Shown: positions 7,893 to 15,931 of the stretch, piece by piece
Position numbering within the stretch: the stretch's first letter is position 1
Layout of the letters: every line of letters starts with the position of its first letter
DNA from: Mycolicibacterium sp. P9-64
GTDB taxonomy: Bacteria; Actinomycetota; Actinomycetes; Mycobacteriales; Mycobacteriaceae
Assembly (NCBI RefSeq): GCF_008329605.1
Contig: NZ_NPKO01000008.1
Span: 1-64,000, forward strand
Direction: 5' to 3'
DNA length: 64,000 nucleotides
The notes under the pieces: model-generated
Databases searched by the model: none
Seen by the model: only the letters and a program-made list of their open reading frames with translations
What the model was told of the DNA's origin: nothing
Position numbers and translations under genes: made by a program

Positions 7893-7965
7893 AGTTCAGG
7901 GCAGTTCGCCCGTAGTGGGCTTTTCGAAGCCGTCCGCCGCAGCACAATCGCCGACACCTTCGGCG

Positions 7966-8769
7966 TCAGTCGGGCGACGTTGTACCGCGCCTTGGCAAGA
8001 GCTGGTTCTTCGTAAGCCACTCGTCGATGTGGCTCATGGTTACGGGTAGGCAATCCCCGGAGAAGACCATGTGGTCCGACTTCGGTATGTGGATGACATC
8101 GGCGTGCTGATACTGAGCCGCTGTCTGACGCAAAACGCCTGCGGGCACGATCAAGTCACACTCGCCTCCTATCACCAGTACGGGCGTGTTCACCGCGGCT
8201 GTGTCTACCCTGGTCGCATCGGAGAGCTTGAGTAACGCGAGGAGCATCTCGCATTGCGCTCGTCCCGATTCGCAGACCAGTCCGTCATGTATCTCGCGTG
8301 CGGTGTCCTCAGATTGTGTGTTGGCTACCCAACGTCGGAATCGCTCGAATGTGGGGGGAGGCACCGGCTTCGCCCAGGGACGCAACCGCAAGAACCACGG
8401 CATCGACATGCGCATGTTCGCAGGCGTCGAACCGGCGATGCCTGCGGCCGGAGCCGGGCACACCGCTATCAACCCGATGTGGCGTACGCGCGCAGCGACG
8501 AGCTGCGCAAGCAGGCCGCCCATCGAGTGGCCGACCAACAATGGTGGTGTTTCGAGCGAAGCGACGAACGTCACTAGGTCGTCAACGTAGTCCCGCAGGC
8601 TCAGGGACGCGATCTTGGTGGAGCCCTCGTGGATGGGTAGTTCGTGATGGCGCAATGTCGGGGTGTGTGCCGTGTAGCCACGCTCGTGAAATGCGGCGCG
8701 GCCAGCGGCCAGCTGTTCTCCGCGGGACCAGTTGCCATGAATTAGGACAACGTGCTGGGCGTCAGACAC
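7966..8769 (-). CDS. Alpha/beta hydrolase (esterase-like)
   Basis: 267 residues from GTG 8769; the frame is open further upstream to a TTG but homologous proteins begin just before HVVLIHGNW, which favours the GTG. Alpha/beta-hydrolase features: oxyanion loop HGNW, nucleophile elbow GHSMGG (Ser), acid GGECDLIVPAG (Asp), and catalytic His in KSDHMVFSGD. A lid region lies between (PANMRMSMPWFLRLRPWAKP). Likely a soluble esterase or lactonase of unknown substrate. It is the last gene of the island's minus-strand run, 146 bases after the MFS gene. Confidence 0.8.
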   Translation of the reverse strand: MSDAQHVVLIHGNWSRGEQLAAGRAAFHERGYTAHTPTLRHHELPIHEGSTKIASLSLRDYVDDLVTFVASLETPPLLVGHSMGGLLAQLVAARVRHIGLIAVCPAPAAGIAGSTPANMRMSMPWFLRLRPWAKPVPPPTFERFRRWVANTQSEDTAREIHDGLVCESGRAQCEMLLALLKLSDATRVDTAAVNTPVLVIGGECDLIVPAGVLRQTAAQYQHADVIHIPKSDHMVFSGDCLPVTMSHIDEWLTKNQLLPRRGTTSPD

Positions 8770-8915
8770 GCCCAAAAGGATGGCACGTCCTGGCAACGCA
8801 TAGAGGCGTCTCAACAACGATCAGTATGCATTTCATTTGAACTACCTCCGGAAGGCGCCGAACCCTGTGCGACAGCGGTCCGTAGCCCGCTCGGCGGAAT
8901 CCAGCACATACCAGT

Positions 8916-10118
8916 TCAGGTGTCCGCCTCGGGGGCGGGCTGTCGGAGGTTGGCCGGGGCTATGACTGCCGCGACTGCCATGAGGACTGCTGCGCCGACG
9001 AAGCCGACGCTCAGTGTGGCAGTGACGGCGATAGCACCGACGAGTAGCGGCCCCCCTGCATCTCCGAGTTCGCGACCGACTTCGGCTGACCCCATCGTTT
9101 CGCCGAGGCGTTCTGGTGGCGATGATGTGGCTAGGGCGGCGAAGCCAAGTGGGGTGAGGACGCCTGCGCCTAGTCCGATGACGATTGCGCCGGCTATCAG
9201 CCCAACTGGGCCTGCCATCTGTGCGGCTAGCACCAATCCGGCGACGCAGGCGGTTAGTCCGGCGATGCTGCCAGTCCGGTAGCTGAGTCGGTTGGCATCC
9301 AGGGCGCGGCCCGCCCACGGTTGGGAGAGTGCGGCGCACGCGGACATGACCGAGACCATTGCTCCGCTCGCCAATGCGTTGGCTCCGGCTGATGCGGCGA
9401 GGATCGGTAGGAATCCGACACCGATTGACAGTGTGGCAGTGGACGCCGCGAGTATCACTGTGGGAATGAGGAATCCGCGTCGGGTGAGACGGCGAGCCAA
9501 GTCGACGATGGTCGAACGCCGCCGAGGGAGCGGTTCGACTTTGGGAACGATGCATGCGGCCCAGACGGCGACGACGACAGCGAGTCCACTAAGCACGGCG
9601 AACAGTGTGTTGTAGCCGCCGAGGGTCACGAGCATGCCACCCAATAGCGGTCCCAGTGTGTATCCCAATCCCTTCCACGCCCCGTAGCTTCCGAAGCGTC
9701 GACCGTGACCGCCGGTGGGGGTGAGCCGGGCGACGAGTGTGGATGCTGCTGGCGAGAACGCGGCGGCGGCTGCCCCTTGTCCGAAGCGGGCAAGACCCAG
9801 AAGTCCAGGGTCGCCAGCGACGAAGAATGCGGCGGATGCGGCGGCGAATCCGATCAGGCCGCCGATGAGGACTGGACGTGGACCGACGTGGTCTACCAAA
9901 CTGCCGAAGACGGGTTTGAGGACCACCTCGGCTCCGTCGTAGATCGCCAACAGCAGGCCGACGGTTAGCAGGCTGGCCTGATGGTGTTGGCCGTAGGTGC
10001 CGAGGTTCGCGGCGATGGAGTGTGCGCCGAAGGCGGTGACGAATCCGGCAGCGTACAGCGGCCAGTACCGGGAGCGCGGATGCTCGACGGTTTCTGACTC
10101 TGTGCCCGGACGTGTCAC
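8916..10118 (-). CDS. MFS efflux transporter
   Basis: 400 residues with about 12 membrane helices. The MFS motif A equivalent is FGSLVDHVGPRPVLIGG after TM2, and the TM5-region GLGYTLGPLLGGML resembles motif C (GxxxGPxxGG) of drug antiporters. It starts at GTG 10118 and overlaps the stop of the PAP2 gene by four bases, so the two are translationally coupled. Placed with a ChrB-type protein in the island, it probably exports a toxic small molecule or oxyanion; the substrate is unknown. Confidence 0.85.
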   Translation of the reverse strand: MTRPGTESETVEHPRSRYWPLYAAGFVTAFGAHSIAANLGTYGQHHQASLLTVGLLLAIYDGAEVVLKPVFGSLVDHVGPRPVLIGGLIGFAAASAAFFVAGDPGLLGLARFGQGAAAAAFSPAASTLVARLTPTGGHGRRFGSYGAWKGLGYTLGPLLGGMLVTLGGYNTLFAVLSGLAVVVAVWAACIVPKVEPLPRRRSTIVDLARRLTRRGFLIPTVILAASTATLSIGVGFLPILAASAGANALASGAMVSVMSACAALSQPWAGRALDANRLSYRTGSIAGLTACVAGLVLAAQMAGPVGLIAGAIVIGLGAGVLTPLGFAALATSSPPERLGETMGSAEVGRELGDAGGPLLVGAIAVTATLSVGFVGAAVLMAVAAVIAPANLRQPAPEADT

Positions 10119-10723
10119 GACGACCTAACAGGGGCGTGACCATCGGCGGTCACGAGCGGATGCAGACGGGACGTGGACAGCCAGCCCAGGCCTTTGGTGA
10201 GCGGGCGGCGTGCGACGAGCCAACCGATCAACGCCACGGCGATGCCCAGTCCGAGTCCGACGAGTACATCGGAGGGGAAGTGCGCGCCGATGTACACGCG
10301 GGAGAAGGCCATCAGTACGGCTGCGACGGCGGCGATTTCGCCGAGCAGCGAATCGAAGACGAACAGCGACGCCGCGACTGCGCCCGCCATCACTGCGTGG
10401 TCGCTCGGGAACGACGGGTCGCTGCTTTGGTGCGCCAGAACCAGGATGCCGGGGATGGAGGCGTAAGGGCGCGGTTCTGCTACCAGTTTGGCGATGGGCT
10501 GGTTGATGGTCACCGCGATGACCACCGCAATGGGTGACCAGAGGGCGGCGGCCATGCAGGCGGGGTCGTTGCGGCGGCGTGCGCGCCACCACGCCATCAA
10601 CAAAAGTGCCGCGAAGCCGACGATGCCGTAGTTTGCCCAGCCGTTGACAAGGGGATGAAGCCAGTCGGAGGCACGGGCGAAGTCGTTGATGTGCAGAAAC
10701 ATCTCGTGGTCGAAGGTCGTCAT
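10115..10723 (-). CDS. PAP2-family membrane phosphatase
   Basis: 202 residues from ATG 10723. The three phosphatidic-acid-phosphatase motifs are present in order: KLVAEPRPY (KX6RP), SFPSDHAV (PSGH variant with Asp for Gly) and SRVYIGAHFPSDVLVG (SRX5HX3D). Five to six membrane helices surround them. PAP2 enzymes dephosphorylate lipid phosphates such as phosphatidate or undecaprenyl-PP. Members linked to ChrB and MFS genes in actinobacteria have no assigned substrate. Coupled to the MFS gene by a four-base overlap. Confidence 0.85.
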   Translation of the reverse strand: MTTFDHEMFLHINDFARASDWLHPLVNGWANYGIVGFAALLLMAWWRARRRNDPACMAAALWSPIAVVIAVTINQPIAKLVAEPRPYASIPGILVLAHQSSDPSFPSDHAVMAGAVAASLFVFDSLLGEIAAVAAVLMAFSRVYIGAHFPSDVLVGLGLGIAVALIGWLVARRPLTKGLGWLSTSRLHPLVTADGHAPVRSS

Positions 10724-10757
10724 GATGGGTGATCCGCGAAGGGCAAGCTGCGGGCGT

Positions 10758-11303
10758 TCATGTTTGATGCAGTGCCGCGAAGACACGCTCGGTGTAGTCG
10801 GCCAATCGTTCTTGGCAGTGCTTCAACTGCTGGCCGGCATCAGCGGCGGACGGTGCTCCGAAGATGTCGCGTGACTTGATCGTGCGATGCCAGCGGCGCA
10901 GCCGGTCTAGGCTCTGTTCCTCTTCTTCCAATTCGGCCAGGGTGAACTTGACCTGATCGATTTCGCGGTCGATTTCGGCGTCGAACTTGGCGCAGTCCGC
11001 GATGAACTCCGACCACTCGTCCTCACGTTCATTGGTGAACAGCGTGACGAGTCGCGCTCCATCGTGTTCGGATCGGCCCACTGCCGACAGGACGACTACC
11101 TCGCCGTCACCACGCTCAGCCATCTCAACAGCACGATCGATGCCCTCGGTGAACGCGGCGGCGTCAGGCACCGCCCACGACCCCTGCCCTAGTGAAACCG
11201 CACCGGTCCGACGCAGCTCACGCCACACCGCGACTCGATGCCGCGATGGGTCTGTCGGAAGGCGAACGAACACCACGAGCCACCGCACGTCTGCATTCGC
11301 CAC
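10758..11303 (-). CDS. ChrB N-terminal domain protein (chromate resistance-related)
   Basis: 181 residues from GTG 11303. The first 70 residues (RWLVVFVRLPTDPSRHRVAV, then WRELRRTGAVSLGQGSWAVPD) are the ChrB N-terminal domain. Residues about 110-150 form a charged helix (DAEIDREIDQVKFTLAELEEEEQSLDRL is the core). The C-terminal ChrB domain of chromate-sensing ChrB is absent, and no chrA transporter is nearby. It heads the run ChrB-N, PAP2, MFS, hydrolase. It may be a regulator or accessory protein; a role in chromate resistance is not shown. Confidence 0.75.
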   Translation of the reverse strand: MANADVRWLVVFVRLPTDPSRHRVAVWRELRRTGAVSLGQGSWAVPDAAAFTEGIDRAVEMAERGDGEVVVLSAVGRSEHDGARLVTLFTNEREDEWSEFIADCAKFDAEIDREIDQVKFTLAELEEEEQSLDRLRRWHRTIKSRDIFGAPSAADAGQQLKHCQERLADYTERVFAALHQT

Positions 11304-11313
11304 GGCTCGGAGT

Positions 11314-11327
11314 GTAACAAGTGTTAC
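11314..11327. promoter_or_regulatory. Short inverted repeat before the ChrB-N gene
   Basis: GTAAC-AAGT-GTTAC lies 11 bases upstream of the GTG at 11303. Arms are only five bases, so this is a weak operator candidate for the ChrB-N/PAP2/MFS run. Confidence 0.25.
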
Positions 11328-11522
11328 TAAGCGTGCTGAAACGTCTGGCGGTGACAGGGGGTGGCCGCTCGAAGTGTCGGCTTGAGGGCTGTACGGCTGC
11401 CGCGCGGGACGGTCTGGAGCGCGCACTCGTCGCCTGGCAGTCGGGGTTACCGGCCGGACCGCGCGCCTGGACTCTCGGTGTCAGCCGCGCAACCGTCCAT
11501 CGGGCGCCCGGCGGCGACGATG

Positions 11523-13475
11523 CTACGACGACGTGGGTGCAACGCCCGTCCACGCGCGAGCCCTCAACAGTCGTAGTCCGTTGAGGGCAACGATGATCGT
11601 GGAACCTTCGTGACCGGCGACGCCGAGTGGCAAGGGCAGGTGGCCGAATAGATCCCAGGCGACCAGGGCGGTGATGAAGGTGGCTGCGATGGCAAGGTTG
11701 GCGATGACGACGCGGCGCGCTCGACGTGCCAGCGCGACCACGGCGGGGATGGTGGCGAGTTCGTCGCGAACCGTGACGGCGTCGGCAGTATCCAACGTCA
11801 GGTCTGCCCCGCTGAGCCCCATGGCAATCGAAGCGTGAGCGGCGGCGATTGCAGGGGCGTCGTTGATGCCATCGCCGACGAAGAGCACGCGGTGACCGTC
11901 GGCCTGTAGGCGGCGTACTACGGCCACCTTGTCCTCGGGGAGCAGATCGGCGCGGACGTCGCTGATCCCCACATCCGTCGCCAGGCGCTGGGCGGCGCAG
12001 TCGTTGTCTCCGGTCAGCAGAACCGGAGATGCCGACGTCAGTGCGGTGATGGTGCGGACGACGTCCTTGGTTCCTGCGCGCACGGTGTCGGTGAGCCCCA
12101 GGATGCCTACTGGCACTTCGTCGACCACGACGACGACTGCGGTGGACCCGGCATCCTGGACGTCGATCACACCGGGCAGCGAATTGCCTCCGAGGCAACG
12201 GGGACTGACGATTTCGATGATCTGGCCTGCGAGGCGGGCGCGTACTCCACGTCCGGGTTGGGCGTGGAACTCCGTGGACTCTGGTATGTCGATTCCGCGC
12301 TGGCGGGCGTGGTCCACGACGGCACGTCCGAGTGGGTGCTCGCTGAACTGCTCTGCGCTCGCCGCGATTCGCAGCACGTCGTCGGCGTCCATTTGGCCGT
12401 GGAGTAGCGGCACGACGCTTGTCAGCCGTGGTGTCCCCGTGGTGAGCGTGCCGGTCTTGTCGATGGCCACGACCGTGGCGTCGGCGAGATGTTCCATGGC
12501 GACCGCGGATTTGACGAGAACGCCGTGGCGTCCGGCGTTGGCGATGGCAGACAGGAGAGGCGGCATGGTGGCGAGCACGACGGCACATGGTGACGCGACG
12601 ATCATGAACGTCATGGCGCGAAGCAGGGCGCCTTGCAGGTCGGCTCCGAAGGCAAGGGGGATGGTGAACAGCGCGAGTGTCGCGACGACCACGCCGACTG
12701 AATAGCGTTGCTCGACCTTCTCGATGAAGAGTTGGGTTTCGGCTTTGGTGGCCGAGGCTTCGGCGACCAGTGCCACGATCCGGGCGACCACGGTGTCGGA
12801 GGGGTTTTGGGTGACGCGGATCCGGAGTACGCCTCCACCGTTCTGGGTGCCGGCGAAGACGGTGTCGTCGGGGTGTTTGTTGACGGGTAGGGGTTCTCCG
12901 GTCACCGATGATTGATCGACGTCGGATCTGCCGCCCATGACGACTCCGTCTGCCGAGACGCGCTCGCCGGGTCTGATGACGACGTGGTCACCGATTCGCA
13001 GGTCTCGTGGATGTACCGACTCTTCGGTTCCGTCCGCGTCGATCCGCGTAGCAGCATTGGGTGCCAGGTCCAGGAGACCCGTGACGGAATCTTCGGTGCG
13101 CTTGGTTGCCGTGTCCTCCAACGCTCCGGAGGTCGCGAAGATGACGATGAGTAGCGCGCCGTCGAATACTTGTCCGATGCTGGCTGCACCGATGGCGGCG
13201 ACCACCATGAGCAGATCGACGTCGAGCGTGCGGGACCGTAGCGCTTGGATTCCTTCCCACGCCGGGGCCCACCCTCCAGTGACGTAGCAGGTGATGTAGA
13301 GCGTCCACCAGAGCGCGGACGGTGCGTCGAGTAGTTGGGCGGCGAGCCCCGCAAGGAACAGGCACAGCGCGGCCACCGCCCAGCGCACCGAGGCAACGGA
13401 CCACAGCCCGGAGATGCCCATCCGACGCGCCGTCGTTGACCCAATGCGGATCGGTTGCACCGTCGCAGTGCTCAC
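11523..13475 (-). CDS. ctpJ: P1B-4-type heavy-metal ATPase (CtpJ/CtpD family)
   Basis: 650 residues from GTG 13475, preceded by GGAG seven bases away. P-type ATPase motifs: TGE (192-194) in the actuator, SPC (295-297) in the transport helix, DKTGT (339-343) phosphorylation site, SEHPLG (HP at 380-381) and GDGINDAPA. The last helix carries HEGST, which with SPC marks the P1B-4 group that exports Co, Ni or Fe(II). No N-terminal metal-binding CXXC domain is present. The pairing with a divergent NmtR regulator is the arrangement of M. tuberculosis ctpJ/nmtR (Rv3743c/Rv3744), so CtpJ is preferred over CtpD. Expected role: metal efflux across the inner membrane. Confidence 0.82.
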   Translation of the reverse strand: MSTATVQPIRIGSTTARRMGISGLWSVASVRWAVAALCLFLAGLAAQLLDAPSALWWTLYITCYVTGGWAPAWEGIQALRSRTLDVDLLMVVAAIGAASIGQVFDGALLIVIFATSGALEDTATKRTEDSVTGLLDLAPNAATRIDADGTEESVHPRDLRIGDHVVIRPGERVSADGVVMGGRSDVDQSSVTGEPLPVNKHPDDTVFAGTQNGGGVLRIRVTQNPSDTVVARIVALVAEASATKAETQLFIEKVEQRYSVGVVVATLALFTIPLAFGADLQGALLRAMTFMIVASPCAVVLATMPPLLSAIANAGRHGVLVKSAVAMEHLADATVVAIDKTGTLTTGTPRLTSVVPLLHGQMDADDVLRIAASAEQFSEHPLGRAVVDHARQRGIDIPESTEFHAQPGRGVRARLAGQIIEIVSPRCLGGNSLPGVIDVQDAGSTAVVVVVDEVPVGILGLTDTVRAGTKDVVRTITALTSASPVLLTGDNDCAAQRLATDVGISDVRADLLPEDKVAVVRRLQADGHRVLFVGDGINDAPAIAAAHASIAMGLSGADLTLDTADAVTVRDELATIPAVVALARRARRVVIANLAIAATFITALVAWDLFGHLPLPLGVAGHEGSTIIVALNGLRLLRARAWTGVAPTSS

Positions 13476-13506
13476 CAGTGTTCTCCATTCCTTGAAGGCA
13501 GTCTGC

Positions 13507-13534
13507 ACATGTATACATGTAAACCTCTACATGT
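13507..13534. promoter_or_regulatory. NmtR operator candidate between ctpJ and nmtR
   Basis: A perfect 14-base palindrome ACATGTATACATGT (13507-13520) is followed nine bases later by a further ACATGT (13529-13534). The site sits in the divergent gap, 31 bases before the ctpJ GTG and about 38 before the nmtR ATG. ArsR/SmtB repressors bind AT-rich inverted repeats in this position, so NmtR control of both genes is likely. Confidence 0.7.
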
Positions 13535-13571
13535 GTCATCTGTGCAGATGGGCGCGTGCTTCAATGGGTGC

Positions 13572-13925
13572 ATGGGACACGGAGTCGAGGGCCGCGCCAC
13601 GCCACCGGCGACTCTGGACCCGGTGTCGGCGGTCAAGATCGCAGAAACGTTGCAAGCCTTGGCATCGCCCAACCGACTGATGATCCTGACGCGACTGCGC
13701 CAGTCACCATGCTCGGTGGGGGAACTATCGATTGCGGTCGGTATGGAGCAGCCGGCGGTATCCCATCAGCTGCGTCTCCTGCGGGCGCTCGGTCTAGTCG
13801 CTGGTGACCGCAACGGGCGGAGCATCGTTTATCGCCTTTACGACAATCACGTCGCGCAGCTCCTCGACGAGGCGGTCTATCACATCGAGCACTTGCGCCT
13901 GGGCGCTACTGATACGACCGCTTAG
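13572..13925 (+). CDS. nmtR: Ni/Co-sensing ArsR-SmtB repressor NmtR
   Basis: 117 residues from ATG 13572. The N-terminus MGHGVEGR is that of M. tuberculosis NmtR, whose alpha-amino group and His3 bind Ni(II). The alpha-5 ligands are also conserved: Asp91, His93, His104 and His107; His109 of NmtR is Arg here. The winged helix-turn-helix is PCSVGELSIAVGMEQPAVSH followed by QLRLLRALGLV. It should release the ctpJ promoter when Ni or Co accumulates. Divergent from ctpJ with palindromes between. Confidence 0.88.
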   Translation: MGHGVEGRATPPATLDPVSAVKIAETLQALASPNRLMILTRLRQSPCSVGELSIAVGMEQPAVSHQLRLLRALGLVAGDRNGRSIVYRLYDNHVAQLLDEAVYHIEHLRLGATDTTA

Positions 13926-14003
13926 CGGATGACGGGGCGTCAACCCCTTGGCCGACCAATGGTCAAGGCTCCCAACGTAATCAACGGCGATAAGCGCCCA
14001 GTT

Positions 14004-14064
14004 CGTCTCGTCCGCATCGAGAGGGTCGGGAGGTCGATTCTCCCTAGCTCCTCAGAGATTGAGC
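14004..14064 (+). repeat. Direct repeat 2: decayed tRNA-Ala 3' copy (right att candidate)
   Basis: 56 of 61 bases match 7832-7892. Substitutions break tRNA function: U33 to C in the anticodon loop, a T-loop change and loss of the discriminator A. The 5' half (about 13984-14003) is only vaguely tRNA-like, so this is not a working gene. It marks the right border of the 6.1 kb island. Confidence 0.8.
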
Positions 14065-14104
14065 GGGTCGGCGGGCGACCGGTCGGCGTCTGGATCGAGG
14101 AATA

Positions 14105-14560
14105 GTGCCTAGTTCGACGACGTTTCAGCGTCGCGTGAAGCCCTTTACCGAGCACGACCGCGAAGCCTTCCTGGCCGACAAGCACGTGGGTGTGCTGTCG
14201 GTCGCCGCCAGCGGCGGCCGTCCCCCTGCCAGTGTGCCGATCTGGTACTCCTACAGCCCCGGCGGCGACATCCGCATCACCACGGGCGCAGCGTCGCGCA
14301 AGGCCAGGCTCATCGAGCAGGCGGGGACGATCAGCTTGGTGGTTCAGCGTGAAGAGCTGCCCTACCAATACGTGGTCGTCGAGGGCACGGTCGTCGAGAC
14401 CATCACGCCGACCCCGCAGGACGTAGCACTGGAGATCGCCATCCGCTACCTCGGCGAGGACGGCGGACACGCGTTCGTCGCCAACATGGTGCACGAGTCC
14501 GTGTTGTTCGTGATTCGTCCAGACCGCTGGCTCAGCGCTGACTTCTCCGGCGACCTCTGA
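14105..14560 (+). CDS. Pyridoxamine 5'-phosphate oxidase-like flavin/F420 protein
   Basis: 151 residues from GTG 14105. It has the split-barrel PPOX fold: FLADKHVGVLSVAA near residue 30, RPPASVPIWYSYSPGGDIRI, then TGAASRKARLIEQAGTISLV, and YQYVVVEGTV. The family binds FMN or F420; many mycobacterial members are F420-dependent reductases or biliverdin/quinone reductases. No substrate can be named. It is the first chromosomal gene after the right island border. Confidence 0.82.
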   Translation: MPSSTTFQRRVKPFTEHDREAFLADKHVGVLSVAASGGRPPASVPIWYSYSPGGDIRITTGAASRKARLIEQAGTISLVVQREELPYQYVVVEGTVVETITPTPQDVALEIAIRYLGEDGGHAFVANMVHESVLFVIRPDRWLSADFSGDL

Positions 14561-14650
14561 CGCCCGGCAGTCAGCGACTCTCCGGCACGCGCTGCAGCAG
14601 CGGCAGCGCGATGGCTGCGAACGGGATCACCGTCACCGGGTAGAGCCAAA

Positions 14651-14920
14651 TCAGCTGTCCCCCAACGGGAAGTAGTTCACCTGCGGAGGGGAGTCGTTCA
14701 GCTGAACGTTGCCTGGCGACTGGCATTGGGTTTGCGATCCGCCCAAGCTGGTGCAGGACTGCTGCACCTGCGGTGGGGCGCCGAGGGCCGCCGGCGCAGC
14801 GGCAACCGCCGTCGTTTGAGCTGCGGGGGGATCGGCAACTGCCATGGGGGCGGCCGCGATCGCTGCCGCGGCGGCGCCCGCCGCCAGCACTGGTGTGATG
14901 AACGTCAGGTTGATTCGCAT
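14651..14920 (-). CDS. Small secreted protein, paralogue A
   Basis: 89 residues from ATG 14920, with GAAGGAG nine bases upstream. The signal peptide MRINLTFITPVLAAGAAAAA ends near AVADPPAA. The mature peptide of about 60 residues contains two cysteines (SCTSLG and TQCQSPG), probably one disulfide, followed by NVQLNDSPPQVNYFPLGD. It is paralogous to the next gene upstream (14946-15191): the signal peptides are nearly identical and the ending motif (Q-C-Q-x-x-G-N-V-Q-x-N-D) is shared. Function unknown. Confidence 0.72.
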   Translation of the reverse strand: MRINLTFITPVLAAGAAAAAIAAAPMAVADPPAAQTTAVAAAPAALGAPPQVQQSCTSLGGSQTQCQSPGNVQLNDSPPQVNYFPLGDS

Positions 14921-14945
14921 GGTGCAACTCCTTCGATGGATTGGC

Positions 14946-15191
14946 TTAGGGGCGTGCGCCGCCGCCGCCGAGCAGGCCTGACTCGCCGCCGTACGGGTAG
15001 AACTGGACGGGGGCGGGGGCGTCGTTGAACTGAACGTTGCCCAGCGTCTGGCACTGGGTTCCCGGTCCGCTCTGATAGCAGATTGGTTGGGCTGGCGCGG
15101 GATCGGCTGCCGCCAGTGGGGCGGCCGCGATCGCTGCCGCGGCGGCGCTCGCCGCCAGCACTGGTGTGATGAACGTCGGTCGGATTCGCAC
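14946..15191 (-). CDS. Small secreted protein, paralogue B
   Basis: 81 residues from GTG 15191, with GAAGGAG nine bases upstream. The signal peptide MRIRPTFITPVLAASAAAAA matches paralogue A almost throughout. The mature part has two cysteines (ICYQSG and TQCQTLG), then NVQFNDAPAPVQFYPYGG and a Gly-rich end. The two genes are co-directional, 25 bases apart, with the same ribosome-site context, so they arose by tandem duplication. Mycobacterial families of this type are exported and uncharacterised. Confidence 0.72.
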   Translation of the reverse strand: MRIRPTFITPVLAASAAAAAIAAAPLAAADPAPAQPICYQSGPGTQCQTLGNVQFNDAPAPVQFYPYGGESGLLGGGGARP

Positions 15192-15371
15192 GGTGACACT
15201 CCTTCGGGGGTTCGGCCTGTGGGAACCCATCCAGAATTGCGCCTCGGCGGACCCATGTCCTCACCGCTGACACCCATCCATCCCCCCTGCCAGCCGGAAT
15301 TGGCCGAGCCTGCGGAGTTCTTCGACGGCAGCGCGTCAGTCGTGGCAGCGATTTCCTGACACGATGGGTGC

Positions 15372-15851
15372 ATGGCCGGACGCGATCGTGACGAATCGGG
15401 ACGGCCACGCAACACCCGTCCGCGTGATGCCTTGGGCCGCCCGCTTCCGCCGGGCAGCGAGGGATTTCCGCGCATCCCCGACGAACTGGACCTGACGCCG
15501 GCGGCAACCCTGGCCTATGCCCAGGAGCTGCTGGACCAAGGTCTGGCGTTCAACGCGCACGAGGTGCTCGAGGCCGCATGGAAGAACGGTCCCGACGACG
15601 AACGGGTGTTGTGGCAAGGCCTGGCGCAGCTCGCGGTCGGCATCACCCACGTCCAGCGGGGCAACCCCAAGGGTGCGCTCGCCGTACTTCGGCGCTCATC
15701 GGCCCGCCTTGCCGACTTGCGGGTGCCGCCATATGGCATCGATGCCGCGGGGCTGGCCGACTGGGCCGACGCCATGATCGGCGATCTCGTGTGCGGCGCC
15801 GAGATCGCCGAGCAGCGGCTTGCGCCACGTCTGACGGTCCAATCGGGGTGA
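15372..15851 (+). CDS. DUF309-family protein
   Basis: 159 residues from ATG 15372. The DUF309 core is clear: YAQELLDQGLAFNAHEVLEA with the FxxHExLE-type helix, then LWQGLAQLAVGITHVQRGNP and GALAVLRR. Members are small all-helical proteins, some with a putative metal site built from the His/Glu of the AHEVLE segment. No function is established. The N-terminal 35 residues are charged and probably flexible. Confidence 0.85.
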   Translation: MAGRDRDESGRPRNTRPRDALGRPLPPGSEGFPRIPDELDLTPAATLAYAQELLDQGLAFNAHEVLEAAWKNGPDDERVLWQGLAQLAVGITHVQRGNPKGALAVLRRSSARLADLRVPPYGIDAAGLADWADAMIGDLVCGAEIAEQRLAPRLTVQSG

Positions 15852-15931
15852 CGACGCACCGGTCAATTACCCGAGGTACGGGGTCGATGGTTACCGTAGA
15901 ACGGTCCACGCACATCGACTAGGGGGTCCTG

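Larger units (their letters stand above)
7893..14003. mobile_element. Probable tRNA-Ala genomic island (about 6.1 kb, no integrase)
   Basis: The segment lies between a functional tRNA-Ala and a decayed direct repeat of its 3' part. It contains only accessory functions: hydrolase, MFS exporter, PAP2 phosphatase, ChrB N-terminal-domain protein, P1B metal ATPase and NmtR regulator. Genes on both sides (glpR-like to the left; PPOX protein to the right) are ordinary chromosome. No integrase, excisionase or relaxase is visible, so the element would now be immobile or a remnant. Origin by integration is inferred; the repeat and gene content are seen directly. Confidence 0.65.

Noticed and set aside
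6775..7947. A 390-codon open frame on the minus strand across the glpR-like gene and tRNA
   Set aside because: It is an Arg/Pro-rich shadow of the acidic linker gene on the plus strand and would read through the tRNA.
11321..11584. Plus-strand frame of 87 codons between ChrB-N and ctpJ
   Set aside because: No ribosome site, no family resemblance and it overlaps the ctpJ 3' end.
13984..14056. Second functional tRNA-Ala
   Set aside because: The 5' half does not form an acceptor or D stem and position 33 is C; it is only the decayed 3' copy.
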